Position numbers and translations under genes: made by a program. From contig NZ_FNNR01000009.1 in assembly GCF_900106835.1 (NCBI RefSeq), positions 1-64,000 on the forward strand: a DNA stretch of 64,000 bases. Reading direction: 5' to 3'. The stretch is from Arthrobacter sp. cf158 (GTDB lineage: Bacteria > Actinomycetota > Actinomycetes > Actinomycetales > Micrococcaceae). Below, piece after piece: positions 16,615 to 29,519 of the stretch. Each line of letters starts with the position of its first letter. The first letter of the stretch is position 1. The notes under the pieces are model-generated. The model was not told where the DNA came from. It was given only the letters and a program-made list of their open reading frames with translations, and did no database searches.

Positions 16615-17520
16615 TCAGCGTTGCCGCAGGTCGGTCAACAATCGCTGGACGGTGTCAGGCTGCTCCACTGTTGCGAAATGCCCGCACCGCGGCACCGTGA
16701 CCGTGCGGACATGCGGGCAAAGCGCCGCCAGCTGCTCAAGGTCGGACTGCGGTGTGAAAACGTCCTGGTCGCCGCGGATCGCCAGCACCGGGCAGCAAAT
16801 GCTGCGCCACTGGCCGGCGTTGTACAGTGCGGCAGCCCGCGCGGCGGCGCCGAAGCTTGCGGGGCGGGCCTCTTGCGCCAGCCTGCGGATCACCCTCTCC
16901 GGTATGGCCGCCGGGTTCGCGAACAGCGGCCCCAGGAGCAGCCGCATGATGGGCGTTTTCCCTACTCCACGGATCAGTGCCGTTCCGGCGCTTCCGAACC
17001 GTGCCGTGGAGCGCATGAGCAGCAGTATGAACACGAAAAACGGGAGCAGGAACAGCCCGCGCCACGGGTGCCGGATCGAGTCCGTCACTCCAAAGGTGGT
17101 GGCCGAAATCGTGGCAACACTGGCTGTTTGCGCAGGCCACGCCGCCGCAATATGCAGCGCCAGAAAGCCGCCCATGGAGTGGCCCACGATGTTCCAACGG
17201 CGGTGCCCGAGGACCGTCAAAACCTCGACGACGGCACTCGCCATGGCCTCGATGGTGGCACCTTCCAAGCGGGCGGCCTGGGTGGAATCTCCCCAACCCG
17301 GCAGGTCGATCAGGATGCGATCGTTCTCCGGAGCGCGCGACATCAACGGCAGGAAGGTGGTCCAGGACCCGGCCGCTCCATGGAGGTACACGTCTGCGGT
17401 TCCTGACTCCGGACCTGCGCCGTCCTGGATCCGGACGGTGCACGGGCCCAGCTCCGTTGGCACGGTGATGCGCCAGGTGTCCGTTACCCGTACCGGTCCT
17501 GTTTGCTGCTGAACGTCCAT
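16615..17520 (-). CDS. Alpha/beta hydrolase
   Basis: A 301-residue hydrolase. The nucleophile elbow is GHSMGG (S115), the acid is likely Asp in IRGDQDVFT and the base His in RCGHFATVEQP. HGAAGSW near residue 48 is the oxyanion segment. A hydrophobic stretch (FLLPFFVFILLLM) lies in the cap region and could bind membrane or a greasy substrate. It is last in the NCS1 permease operon, 104 bp after the amidohydrolase, and probably hydrolyses an ester or amide of the same pathway. Confidence 0.85.
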   Translation of the reverse strand: MDVQQQTGPVRVTDTWRITVPTELGPCTVRIQDGAGPESGTADVYLHGAAGSWTTFLPLMSRAPENDRILIDLPGWGDSTQAARLEGATIEAMASAVVEVLTVLGHRRWNIVGHSMGGFLALHIAAAWPAQTASVATISATTFGVTDSIRHPWRGLFLLPFFVFILLLMRSTARFGSAGTALIRGVGKTPIMRLLLGPLFANPAAIPERVIRRLAQEARPASFGAAARAAALYNAGQWRSICCPVLAIRGDQDVFTPQSDLEQLAALCPHVRTVTVPRCGHFATVEQPDTVQRLLTDLRQR

Positions 17521-17598
17521 GATGACCTGCTGCTCCTCACCTCTGACGGTGATTCGGAGCAGCGGGTGCGCTGGATCGGCCCGCGGCAGGTCCTTTCC

Positions 17599-17624
17599 GT
17601 GCCCGTTACTTCTTCGTGTGCCCG

Positions 17625-17636
<12 letters not shown>
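17599..17636. repeat. Perfect 19-bp tandem duplication over the amidohydrolase stop
   Basis: GTGCCCGTTACTTCTTCGT occurs at 17599-17617 and again at 17618-17636. The second copy contains the amidohydrolase stop (complement of 17625-17627), so the duplication leaves the protein unchanged. Confidence 0.85.
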
Positions 17637-21909
<4,273 letters not shown>

Positions 21910-21969
21910 CGCTGTTCCTCTCGGGCAAGGCCAGCTCCGCAACGTTGGGAAACCGACCTGTGGGCACTA

Positions 21970-22011
21970 TTGGTCATGCGACCAACGTGCTATTGGTCAC
22001 TAATCCAATAG
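21970..22011. promoter_or_regulatory. Two palindromic operators between NCS1 operon and TetR gene
   Basis: TTGGTCATGCGACCAA (21970-21985) and a second palindrome with arms CTATTGG and CCAATAG around an 8-bp centre (21990-22011) share the TTGGTC/ATTGGT word. The second ends 4 bp before the TetR ATG, so the regulator may be leaderless and self-repressed. Confidence 0.75.
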
Positions 22012-22015
22012 ACTG

Positions 22016-22663
22016 ATGGGCATGGTGTCAAGCCCCGCATCCCAACGCGTCCGAAAATTACCTGACGAGCGCCGGGCCGAGATCCTGGCGGAGGCCGCGT
22101 CCATCGCGCTGACCGAGGGTCTTGAGCGGATCACGCTCCGGGCCGTCGCTGACCGCCTTGGCGTGCGCCCAGGGTTGATCAGCCACTACTACCCGGCGGC
22201 GGAGGACCTGGTGATCGCGGCGTTCATCCGCGCCGTTTCGGAGGAGCGGGAAGAACTGTTTCCCGACGCCGGGACGCCGCTGGAGCGCATGGCCCACCTG
22301 ATTTCGCGCATTGAAGGGAGGGGAGCCTTTGAGCTGACGCGGCTCTGGCTCAACGCCCGGCATCTCTGCCGGTTCACCCCGGCCTTGGCGGAGGCGCTGC
22401 TGGCGCAGGAGCACCTGGACCGGACCCGGCTTACGGCCCTCATCGAGGACGGCGTGGCCTCGGGTGACTTTGCTGTGGACGACCCCTTCGCGGCCTGCAT
22501 CCGGATCTGGGTGGCGATCGACGGCGTGGGCTCCTACGTCAACAACCTGGGTTCCTTCGATTTCGAGGCTTTCCAGCGGTTCGTCACCGACGTAGCAGAG
22601 TGGGCACTTGGCCTTCCGGGGGGCGGGCTGCGCGCAGCCGTGGACCGGCAGGGAGCCGGATAG
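22016..22663 (+). CDS. TetR family regulator
   Basis: A 215-residue protein. HTH is at about residues 20-65 (ITLRAVADRLGVRPGLISHYYP). The C-terminal domain resembles BetI-like ligand domains. Divergent from the NCS1 permease operon. No ribosome site is seen; the ATG lies directly after an operator palindrome. Probably represses the NCS1-NylB-amidohydrolase operon. Confidence 0.87.
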   Translation: MGMVSSPASQRVRKLPDERRAEILAEAASIALTEGLERITLRAVADRLGVRPGLISHYYPAAEDLVIAAFIRAVSEEREELFPDAGTPLERMAHLISRIEGRGAFELTRLWLNARHLCRFTPALAEALLAQEHLDRTRLTALIEDGVASGDFAVDDPFAACIRIWVAIDGVGSYVNNLGSFDFEAFQRFVTDVAEWALGLPGGGLRAAVDRQGAG

Positions 22664-22665
22664 CC

Positions 22666-22688
22666 TGCGGGGTCACCGACTCCCCGCA
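22666..22688 (+). terminator. Small hairpin after TetR gene
   Basis: TGCGGGG and CCCCGCA arms flank a 9-base loop two bases past the TetR stop. The stem is short and the U-run is only two bases, so this is a weak call. Confidence 0.4.
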
Positions 22689-22707
22689 TTGTCCTTCCGC
22701 CGCTTTA

Positions 22708-22722
22708 ATAAGTATCCTGATG
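22708..22722 (+). promoter_or_regulatory. Shared element ATAAGTATCCTGATG upstream of the Ser/Thr kinase
   Basis: Identical to the copy at 12010. Here it lies 168 bp before the kinase GTG. The rest of the 226-bp gap holds TTGACG at about 22816 without a good -10 partner. Confidence 0.4.
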
Positions 22723-22889
22723 AGTATCTGGTGAAACCGGATGATGCTGTTTGGGCAGGGTTGCCCAAGCCGTGAGGGCTGAAGCAGGCGGTCACGCGGC
22801 TATCGTGAAAGTTAGATTGACGGCATTGCCTGGTATCCGCGGACAGCGGTTGCGTGACACCCAGGTGGGCCTGAAGGACGTGACAATTC

Positions 22890-24221
22890 GTGGGCAACAA
22901 TGACGAAGCTGTGGACTCCCGTGTCCCGGATTCCATCGACGACACACTGGACGGCCGCTACCACTTGGGAGCCATCCTGGGCAGGGGCGCCATGTCCGCT
23001 GTGTACCAGGCTACCGACCTTCTGCTGGGCCGTGAGGTGGCCATAAAAATCTTCCTCCCCGGCTCGGGTGATGACTCCTTCCGGGCTCGCCAGGAAACCG
23101 AAATGAGGCTTCTGGCCGCGTTTGACCACCCCGGGCTGGTGGCGGCCTTTGACGCCGGGGTGGATACCCGGAACGATGAAGAGCGCGCCTATCTGGTGAT
23201 GGAACGCGCTGACGGACGCGATCTGCGCGCAGTGCTCGCAGAGGGGCCGCTCACTGTGCCCGAGGTGGCAAGGATCGGCGTTGCTGTTGCCGGTGCGTTG
23301 TCCCAGGTGCACGGGCACGGAGTCATCCACCGCGACATCAAGCCTGCCAACATTCTTGTCTCCGACGACGACGGCCTGGCCCAGTCCGTGAAGCTGGCTG
23401 ACTTCGGTGTTGCCCTGGTCATGAAGGACAGCCGCCTCACCGCAACAGGCTTCACCGTGGGAACCGCCCAATACCTTAGTCCTGAGCAAGCCCAAGGCCT
23501 CAGCCTGACTCCCGCCAGTGATATCTACTCGCTGGGACTGGTGCTCCTGGAGTGCCTCACCGGCAGGGCCGAGTATCCGGGAACGCCCATGGAAACGGCG
23601 TCTGCCCGACTGCACCGGGCACCGCAGGTTCCCTTGGAACTGCCCGCTCCGCTGCGTTCGCTCCTGGAAGCCATGACGGACATGGATCCCGCAAAGCGAC
23701 CGAAAGCGCAGGAGGTAGAGGAAGCGCTCACCCAGGAAGGAATCCAGTCGGGACGAAGGACCGCGGTGCTCCCTCCCGTGCCGTCACGGCTGCCGCTCCG
23801 CACCCCCACCAGAAAGCAGGCGGCGGTTTCGGGACTGGTGGACTTTGGCAAGCGACGGCCCAAAACAGTTCGGGGTCTTGCCGCTGCTGCCGTGACCATA
23901 CCCATCGCAGCGCTGATCGCTTTCCAAGGGTTCGCTCCTGCTGGCAACACCACGGATACATCCCTGCCCGCCGATTCCGGTGTCTCGCAGGCTGAGCCGC
24001 AGCCCATCCCGGCAGTGCCCAGTGACCCTGCGGTACCGGTACCCACGGAAGCAGTGCCCGCCGAGGCAGTCATTGTGCAGGAGCCCGGGCCCGCCACCGT
24101 GGTTCAGGAGCCGGCTCCAGTTCCGGCGGCGGAAACAGGCATGGAAAACGCAGTCAAAAAGAGCGCCGGCAAGAGCGGCAAAGGGGACGAAAAGAGCCAC
24201 GGAAAGGGCTCCGACAAGTAG
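22890..24221 (+). CDS. Ser/Thr protein kinase (PknB-type, single transmembrane segment)
   Basis: A 443-residue Hanks-type kinase. The ATP loop is GRGAMSAVY (31-39), the ATP lysine K53 (VAIKIF), the catalytic loop HRDIKPANIL (D149) and the metal-binding DFG 171-173. A juxtamembrane Arg/Lys stretch precedes one hydrophobic helix at about 330-350. The outside part is short, Pro/Val/Glu-rich and ends in a Lys/Gly/Ser tail; PASTA repeats are absent. GTG 22890 has AAGGA about 12 bases upstream. It likely phosphorylates cytosolic proteins in response to an envelope signal; no phosphatase is adjacent. Confidence 0.9.
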   Translation: MGNNDEAVDSRVPDSIDDTLDGRYHLGAILGRGAMSAVYQATDLLLGREVAIKIFLPGSGDDSFRARQETEMRLLAAFDHPGLVAAFDAGVDTRNDEERAYLVMERADGRDLRAVLAEGPLTVPEVARIGVAVAGALSQVHGHGVIHRDIKPANILVSDDDGLAQSVKLADFGVALVMKDSRLTATGFTVGTAQYLSPEQAQGLSLTPASDIYSLGLVLLECLTGRAEYPGTPMETASARLHRAPQVPLELPAPLRSLLEAMTDMDPAKRPKAQEVEEALTQEGIQSGRRTAVLPPVPSRLPLRTPTRKQAAVSGLVDFGKRRPKTVRGLAAAAVTIPIAALIAFQGFAPAGNTTDTSLPADSGVSQAEPQPIPAVPSDPAVPVPTEAVPAEAVIVQEPGPATVVQEPAPVPAAETGMENAVKKSAGKSGKGDEKSHGKGSDK

Positions 24222-24254
24222 GCCGGACCATCTCAAGCAACGCACGACATGCAG

Positions 24255-24290
24255 TAACGCACGACGGCGGGCTGCCGGCGTCGTGCGTTA
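24255..24290. terminator. CGACGGCG-type hairpin, 12-bp stem
   Basis: TAACGCACGACG pairs with CGTCGTGCGTTA around a GC-rich inner part. It lies between the convergent kinase and histidine kinase genes. The inner arm differs from the family consensus (GGCG where GCCG is usual). Confidence 0.7.
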
Positions 24291-24308
24291 CCTCTCCCGC
24301 CGCTGAGG

Positions 24309-25538
24309 CTAGGAGCCGGCGGGAAAACTAATCGCAACCGTGGTTCCGCCGCCGGGCGTTTCAGCCAGCGTGAGATCGCCGCCGTGGGCCTTGGCGATGT
24401 TGCTGCACGTGGCCAGGCCAAGTCCGGTGCCCGGACCGTCACCTTCCCGGCGCAGACGGACCAGGGGTTCCAGGCACTTGGCGCGGTCCTCTGGCTTAAT
24501 GCCCTTGCCGTTGTCCTCGACGTAGACCGTTGCGCCGTGATAGTTGGAGATGCCCCTGATCCTGACGTGCAGGGTTCGCTCACGGCTCCGGTAATTCATG
24601 GCGTTGGACACCAGGTTCTGCAAGAGGATGCGCAACTGCCCGCGGTCCGCGTGGACCGTCAGATCCTCAACCTCAACGATGCCCTGGTCCTCAATGCCGA
24701 GGTCGCGGATAACCTCTTCTGCAACACTGCGCAGTGAGACCTGCCCGGCCTGGATCCCGCCTCCCACGCGCGAGTAGCTGAGGACATCTTCCAGCATGCC
24801 AAGCATCCGCCGTCCGCTGGTCCCGATGCGGTCCAGATACCGCGCAGCCGTGCTCTGGGGCTCCATGTCCGGATCGTCTTCCACCAGTTCCACATAGCCA
24901 AGGATGGTGGTCAGGGGAATCCGCAGATCATGGCTGACGCGTCCGGCGAACCCGGCGAGTTTGGCGTTGGAATCCTTCAGCTCGGCATAGGTGCGGTCCA
25001 GTTGGACGGTCCGGTGCTGCAGTTCCAGCAACTCCACCACTTGCTTGGCCAGGACCTCCAGCATGCTGACTTGTTCGGGGCGCAGTTCCTTTGTCTGGTC
25101 GGAGAAAACGCACAAGGTCCCCGGGACAAAGCCGGATTCTGTTTGCAACGGCACGGAGGCATAAAAGCGGACGTTGCCTATTTCGCCCGTGACAAAGGGG
25201 TTATCCGCAAAACGGGGATCCTGGGATGCATCTGCCACCACTGTCCGCTCGCGGGACAGGAACACCTTGGCGCACATTGAATCCTCGCGCGAGCAGATGC
25301 CGGGGTCTACACCCCAGGCCCCGATCTGGTGCTGGTATTCCGCGCTGATGATGTTGACCACGCCAAAGGGGGCACCGCAGAGCTCCGTGGCCAGCCGCAC
25401 CAGGTTCTGCAGCGCGCTCATCACCGCCGCATTGGGCAGGAGGGTGGAATCCGCTGCCGGGTCCAGGCCGTACTCCTGCAGTTCCAGGTCCCGGCTCACG
25501 TCGTCGGTAAAAGCGAGCTGCCCTTGTGCACGCGTCAT
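24309..25538 (-). CDS. GAF-domain sensor histidine kinase, orphan
   Basis: A 409-residue soluble kinase. The GAF domain spans roughly 40-175; a short coiled linker at 165-195 leads to the dimerisation helix with VSHDLRIPLT (phospho-His H203). ATPase boxes follow: NLVSNAMNY, VEDNGKGI and GTGLGLATC. There is no membrane segment, so it senses a cytosolic cue (redox, light or small molecule). No response regulator lies nearby. It is divergent from the MFS transporter gene with a 78-bp gap. Confidence 0.9.
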   Translation of the reverse strand: MTRAQGQLAFTDDVSRDLELQEYGLDPAADSTLLPNAAVMSALQNLVRLATELCGAPFGVVNIISAEYQHQIGAWGVDPGICSREDSMCAKVFLSRERTVVADASQDPRFADNPFVTGEIGNVRFYASVPLQTESGFVPGTLCVFSDQTKELRPEQVSMLEVLAKQVVELLELQHRTVQLDRTYAELKDSNAKLAGFAGRVSHDLRIPLTTILGYVELVEDDPDMEPQSTAARYLDRIGTSGRRMLGMLEDVLSYSRVGGGIQAGQVSLRSVAEEVIRDLGIEDQGIVEVEDLTVHADRGQLRILLQNLVSNAMNYRSRERTLHVRIRGISNYHGATVYVEDNGKGIKPEDRAKCLEPLVRLRREGDGPGTGLGLATCSNIAKAHGGDLTLAETPGGGTTVAISFPAGS

Positions 25539-25616
25539 TGAACAATTCCCCCAAGCGTCTTTAGGATTCCCTGCCGATACTACCGGGAGCTTGGGAGCGG
25601 TGGTTTACTGGGACCC

Positions 25617-27032
25617 ATGACCGAGCAGGAACCGGCCATGGCCGCGGCTTCCGACGCAATCGACATGTCTGTGCGCACTCCGGCGCAGCGATCCCGCACC
25701 TTTGCCGGGATCCTGGTGAATACCGCCCTGGCCAACATCACCACCAGCTATTTATGGTTCGCCTTGACTTTCTGGGTGTACCTGGAGACCCGCAATGTCA
25801 TTGCCACCGGGGTGATCGGTGGAGCGTACATGCTCTTGATCGCCCTTTCCAGCATCAGCTTCGGCACCTTCGTGGACCGCTACCGCAAACTGGCCGTGAT
25901 GCGCTTTGCGGCCTGTTTCACCCTGGTGATGTTCATCCTGTCCGGCGTCATGTTTCTGCTGACGCCGGAAGAGGCTTTACTCGACCTGACCCAGCCATGG
26001 TTTTGGATTTTCACCATGATCATCCTGATCGGTGCAGTGGTGGAGAACATGCGGAACATCGCCCTGTCCACCACGGTCACCATCCTGATCGAGCCTGACA
26101 AGCGGGCCAACGCCAACGGACTGGTGGGGATGGTGCAGGGGCTCATGTTCATTGTCACCTCGGTCCTGTCCGGCTTGTCTGTGGGCCTGCTGGGCATGGG
26201 ATGGACAGTGGTAGTGGCCTTGGTTCTTACCGCCTTGGCCTTCGCGCACCTGCTCACGCTTCGCCTGCCGGAGGAAGTGCGGGCTGCCGCCTCCGACGCG
26301 CAGGGTGGCTTCGACCTGCGCGGCTCCTGGGCCGCCGTCATGGCGATTTCCGGACTGTTCGCCCTGATCCTGTTCTCGACGTTCAATAACTTCATCGGCG
26401 GCGTCTACATGGCGTTGATGGACCCTTACGGGCTGGAAATGTTCTCGGTGGAAATCTGGGGAACGGTGTTTGCCGTGGGCGCAACGGGATTCATCCTGGG
26501 CGGCGCACTGATCGGCAAATTCGGACTGGGTTCCAACCCGCTGCGGACCATGCTGATCGCCGTCGGGTTCATGGGTCTCATCGGCGCGGTCTTCACGCTG
26601 CGCGAATGGGCGTGGCTGTACATCGTGGGCATCTGGATCTATATGGCCCTGGTGCCCGTGGTGGAAGCAGCCGAGCAAACCGTCATCCAAAAAGTGGTCC
26701 CGTTGCCCCGGCAAGGGCGGGTGTTTGGCTTCGCCATGGCATTCGAATCCGCGGCAGCGCCCATCACAGCGTTCCTCATTGCACCGATCGCGCAGTTCTG
26801 GATCATTCCCTATGCACGCTCTTCCGAAGGCGCTGCACAGCTTGAGCCCCTGCTGGGTGAGGGAATCTCCCGCGGTATTGCCCTGGTGTTCCTGGTGGCG
26901 GGCCTCATGATGATCGCCGTGGCCCTGATCGCCTTCCTCACCCCGGTGTACCGCAGGGTTTCGGCATCCTATGCGCAGACGGCCGCGGAAGAAAAGGACA
27001 ACGAAAGCGCAGACTCCCCTTCCGCGGGATGA
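25617..27032 (+). CDS. MFS transporter
   Basis: A 471-residue membrane protein with 12 predicted helices in two halves. FGTFVDRYRKLAVMR is the loop 2-3 signature with a DRYRK variant. The branch resembles tetracycline/multidrug efflux-like MFS proteins with N- and C-terminal hydrophilic tails. The ribosome site before ATG 25617 is weak (GGGA). Divergent from the GAF kinase; direct regulation between them is only a guess. Confidence 0.85.
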   Translation: MTEQEPAMAAASDAIDMSVRTPAQRSRTFAGILVNTALANITTSYLWFALTFWVYLETRNVIATGVIGGAYMLLIALSSISFGTFVDRYRKLAVMRFAACFTLVMFILSGVMFLLTPEEALLDLTQPWFWIFTMIILIGAVVENMRNIALSTTVTILIEPDKRANANGLVGMVQGLMFIVTSVLSGLSVGLLGMGWTVVVALVLTALAFAHLLTLRLPEEVRAAASDAQGGFDLRGSWAAVMAISGLFALILFSTFNNFIGGVYMALMDPYGLEMFSVEIWGTVFAVGATGFILGGALIGKFGLGSNPLRTMLIAVGFMGLIGAVFTLREWAWLYIVGIWIYMALVPVVEAAEQTVIQKVVPLPRQGRVFGFAMAFESAAAPITAFLIAPIAQFWIIPYARSSEGAAQLEPLLGEGISRGIALVFLVAGLMMIAVALIAFLTPVYRRVSASYAQTAAEEKDNESADSPSAG

Positions 27033-27150
27033 CCGGACAGCAAAAATCACTCGTTTCGGATGAGACCGTATGATCGTCGGCAGGTGCAGGGTGGAGTCAG
27101 TTCGAGGCGCACGGGCAATCGGGCGATCCACCGGAAAGGGAGATGGTTCC

Positions 27151-27546
27151 ATGGCTCAGACGGACGCCGGCGATTACGACATCCGGTTCCAGTCCTCCGG
27201 CGTCATGTGGTTGGCCTGGAAACCCGGAGTCCGCATCGAAGCCCACAATGCCCGGGCCGCGGTGGACGCTGTGAACAACATCGCCGACGGCCGCCGCTAC
27301 CCCCTGCTGGTGACGATGGCCGATGCCGGCCACCTCAGCCACGCAGCCCGCGAAGTCTTCCTGGAGCCCTGCGCGGCGTCCAGGATCGCGTTGCTGGGAA
27401 ACAACCCCGTGGACCGCATGCTCGCGCAGTACCAGCTGGCCGTTCAGGAGCCGCCGTGCCCCACCCGTTTCTTCGTCTCCGAGGACGAAGCCATGGCCTG
27501 GCTTCAGGACGCGGATGAAGCCGAGCCTGCACGCACCGGACCGTGA
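27151..27546 (+). CDS. Small STAS/SpoIIAA-like protein
   Basis: A 131-residue cytoplasmic protein. The pattern VMWLAWKPGVRIEAHNARAA, then YPLLVTMADAGHLSHAA, then a C-terminal FVSEDEAMAWLQ resembles a one-domain STAS-like fold in which the last helix carries the EAMAWL motif. The classical phospho-Ser is not clear. ATG 27151 has AAAGGGAG eight bases upstream; upstream starts lack a site. Could serve as an anti-anti-sigma-like switch; not proven. Confidence 0.65.
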   Translation: MAQTDAGDYDIRFQSSGVMWLAWKPGVRIEAHNARAAVDAVNNIADGRRYPLLVTMADAGHLSHAAREVFLEPCAASRIALLGNNPVDRMLAQYQLAVQEPPCPTRFFVSEDEAMAWLQDADEAEPARTGP

Positions 27547-27549
27547 CAA

Positions 27550-27581
27550 ACGCACGACGGCGGGAGGTCGCCGTCGTGCGT
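27550..27581. terminator. CGACGGCG hairpin, perfect 13-bp stem
   Basis: ACGCACGACGGCG, loop GGAGGT, CGCCGTCGTGCGT. Located between convergent genes. Stem is identical to that at 9402; the loop is identical to that at 16596. Confidence 0.75.
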
Positions 27582-27603
27582 CCTCAAGGCCGCAACCGGC
27601 TGC

Positions 27604-28608
27604 CTAAGCCGTGAACGCCAGGTCTTCAACCGTCACCGGGAACCGCAACCCTTCCCCCCGGGACAGCCGGCGGGCCTCCTCCACGGCGCTGGCTGCCATA
27701 CGCTCCAGTTCGTTGCCCAGGGACCCTGCCACATGCGGCGTGAGCAGCACGTTGGGGTGGGTGTAGAAACGGGATTCGGCGGGCAGCACCCAGGGCGTTG
27801 TCACGTCCAGGATGGCGTAAAGATCGCCCTGTTCCACCCGTGCCAGGAGGGCATCCTGGTCCACCAGCTCACCGCGGGCCGTGTTGATGAAGGTGGCGCC
27901 CGGCTGCATCCGTTCGATCAGCCCGGCGTCGATGAGGTTCTTGGTGGAAGGCAACGACGGCGCGTGGAGGCTGACGATGTGGCTGCTTGCCACCAGTTGG
28001 TCCAGGGACGTTAGCCCGACGCCCAGGGCCCGGGCTTCCCCGGGGGACAGGTACGGGTCCGAGACCACGACGTCCAGATCATATGGAGCGAGCAGCCGGA
28101 TAACGTGCCGGCCGATCTTTGACGCCCCGATGATGCCTACGCGCTTGCGGTAATTGCCCATGTCCGGGAAGAGCTGCTCAGCGAGGACGTCGGTGCGGGT
28201 GGTGTGCAGCGCACGGGCGATCTGGAGGACACGCTTGTTCGCCAGGACGATCATGGCCACCGTGTACTCGGCCACGGGGATGGCGTTGGCGTCCGCGGCT
28301 GAGCTGACCTGGATGCCGCGTTCCCAACAGGCGTCCCCGATGTGGTGCTTCACGCTGCCTGCTGCATGCAGGACGTATCGCAGGCGGGGGGCAGCGTCCA
28401 GGACGGCATCGTCGATCATCGGGCAGCCCCAACCGGTGAGGAGGACGTCTGCCTGTTCAAGGATTGCCCGGCTTTCCGGGGCGTGAAAGTCCTGGATGGG
28501 TTCCCGGCTCAGGAGCCTCAACGCGGGCTCCAACGGATCGAGGCTCCGCGGAGGAAACACGGCCCGCGCCGTGTGGGCCGGCATGGCCAACGCAACGTTC
28601 AACCTCAT
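27604..28608 (-). CDS. D-isomer-specific 2-hydroxyacid dehydrogenase family protein
   Basis: A 334-residue NAD-dependent dehydrogenase. GIIGASKIGRHVIRLL is the Rossmann loop (GxSxxG variant), followed by DVVVSDPYLS with the NAD-selecting Asp. NTARGELVDQDALLARVEQG carries the substrate Arg; TPHVAGS provides the catalytic His. ATG 28608 overlaps the upstream permease stop (ATGA), so it belongs to the sugar importer operon. It may reduce or oxidise a sugar-acid intermediate. An in-frame extension to 29235 is only antisense-like text over the permease gene. Confidence 0.88.
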   Translation of the reverse strand: MRLNVALAMPAHTARAVFPPRSLDPLEPALRLLSREPIQDFHAPESRAILEQADVLLTGWGCPMIDDAVLDAAPRLRYVLHAAGSVKHHIGDACWERGIQVSSAADANAIPVAEYTVAMIVLANKRVLQIARALHTTRTDVLAEQLFPDMGNYRKRVGIIGASKIGRHVIRLLAPYDLDVVVSDPYLSPGEARALGVGLTSLDQLVASSHIVSLHAPSLPSTKNLIDAGLIERMQPGATFINTARGELVDQDALLARVEQGDLYAILDVTTPWVLPAESRFYTHPNVLLTPHVAGSLGNELERMAASAVEEARRLSRGEGLRFPVTVEDLAFTA

Positions 28609-29519
28609 TTGACGCTCCCTGCCGTGAGGCCTGATTTCCAGAAGCGCTGCAGCATGATGAAGGCCACCAGCAACGGAATGATGGACAGTAGCGAGCCTGT
28701 GATGACCATGGGGGTGAATTCGGGCTGCGGAACCGAGTAGCCCTGCCAGATGGAGATGCCGACGCTGACGGGGAGCAACTTCTGGTCCTGGAGCATCACC
28801 AGCGGGAGCATGAAGTTGTTCCATACTCCTACGAACTGGAACAGGGCGATGGTGATGTAGCCGGGCATCATCATGGGCAAGCCCAGGGAGAAGAAGGACC
28901 GGATGGGTCCTGCACCGTCCACGCGGGCTGCCTCCAGGGTCTCGGCGGGAACGTAAGCGGCCGAGTAAACCCTGGCCAGGTAGACGCCGAAGGGATTGCA
29001 CAGGACCGGGATGAGCACGGCCCAGATGGTGTTGGTGATGCCGAACACCGAGGCCAACAAGTACATCGGAAGGACCGTGGCCGTGTTGGGAATCAGGACG
29101 CCCACCAGGACGATGCCAAAGAAGGAATCCTTGCCGCGGAACTGGAATTTGTCGAACGCGTAGCCGGCCATGACGGAGATCAGCCCTCCCAGCACCGCGC
29201 CGAATGCCGCGTAGAACATGGAGTTTGCCATCCACTGGAGGAACACTCCACCGTCCTGGTTAAGGACCGCCATGACGTTGTCCAAGAACGCAGGCTCTCC
29301 TAAGGCATAGGCGGGTGTTCCGTAGAGGTCCGCGGTGTTCTTGGTGGAGGCAAAGAACAGCCACACCACGGGAAGGACCATGTAAGCGCAGCCCAGGATC
29401 AGCAGGGCGTTCACCGTGAAGGTGCTGCCAAAGCCGCCGGCACGGGCAGCGGAGCGGCGACGCCTGGGCGGCAGTGCCGGGGCCGAAGTACTTGCGCGGG
29501 ACATCGTGGAGGTGCTCAT
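28605..29519 (-). CDS. Carbohydrate ABC transporter permease (MalG-like)
   Basis: A 304-residue inner-membrane protein with six predicted helices. The EAA loop is ETLEAARVDGAGPIRSFFSLGLP. The cytosolic N-terminus is rich in Ser and Arg. Start ATG 29519 overlaps the previous permease stop by 4 bp. Works with the 29516-30472 permease and the lipoprotein at 30534; no ATPase gene is present, so a shared MsiK-like ATPase elsewhere is likely. Confidence 0.9.
   Translation of the reverse strand: MSTSTMSRASTSAPALPPRRRRSAARAGGFGSTFTVNALLILGCAYMVLPVVWLFFASTKNTADLYGTPAYALGEPAFLDNVMAVLNQDGGVFLQWMANSMFYAAFGAVLGGLISVMAGYAFDKFQFRGKDSFFGIVLVGVLIPNTATVLPMYLLASVFGITNTIWAVLIPVLCNPFGVYLARVYSAAYVPAETLEAARVDGAGPIRSFFSLGLPMMMPGYITIALFQFVGVWNNFMLPLVMLQDQKLLPVSVGISIWQGYSVPQPEFTPMVITGSLLSIIPLLVAFIMLQRFWKSGLTAGSVK

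Noticed and set aside
22816-22845. A sigma-70 promoter for the Ser/Thr kinase
   Set aside because: TTGACG is present but no plausible -10 lies at 16-18 bases.
28609-29235. Upstream extension of the 2-hydroxyacid dehydrogenase
   Set aside because: It covers the permease gene in another frame; ATG at 28608 fits the family start and the ATGA overlap.
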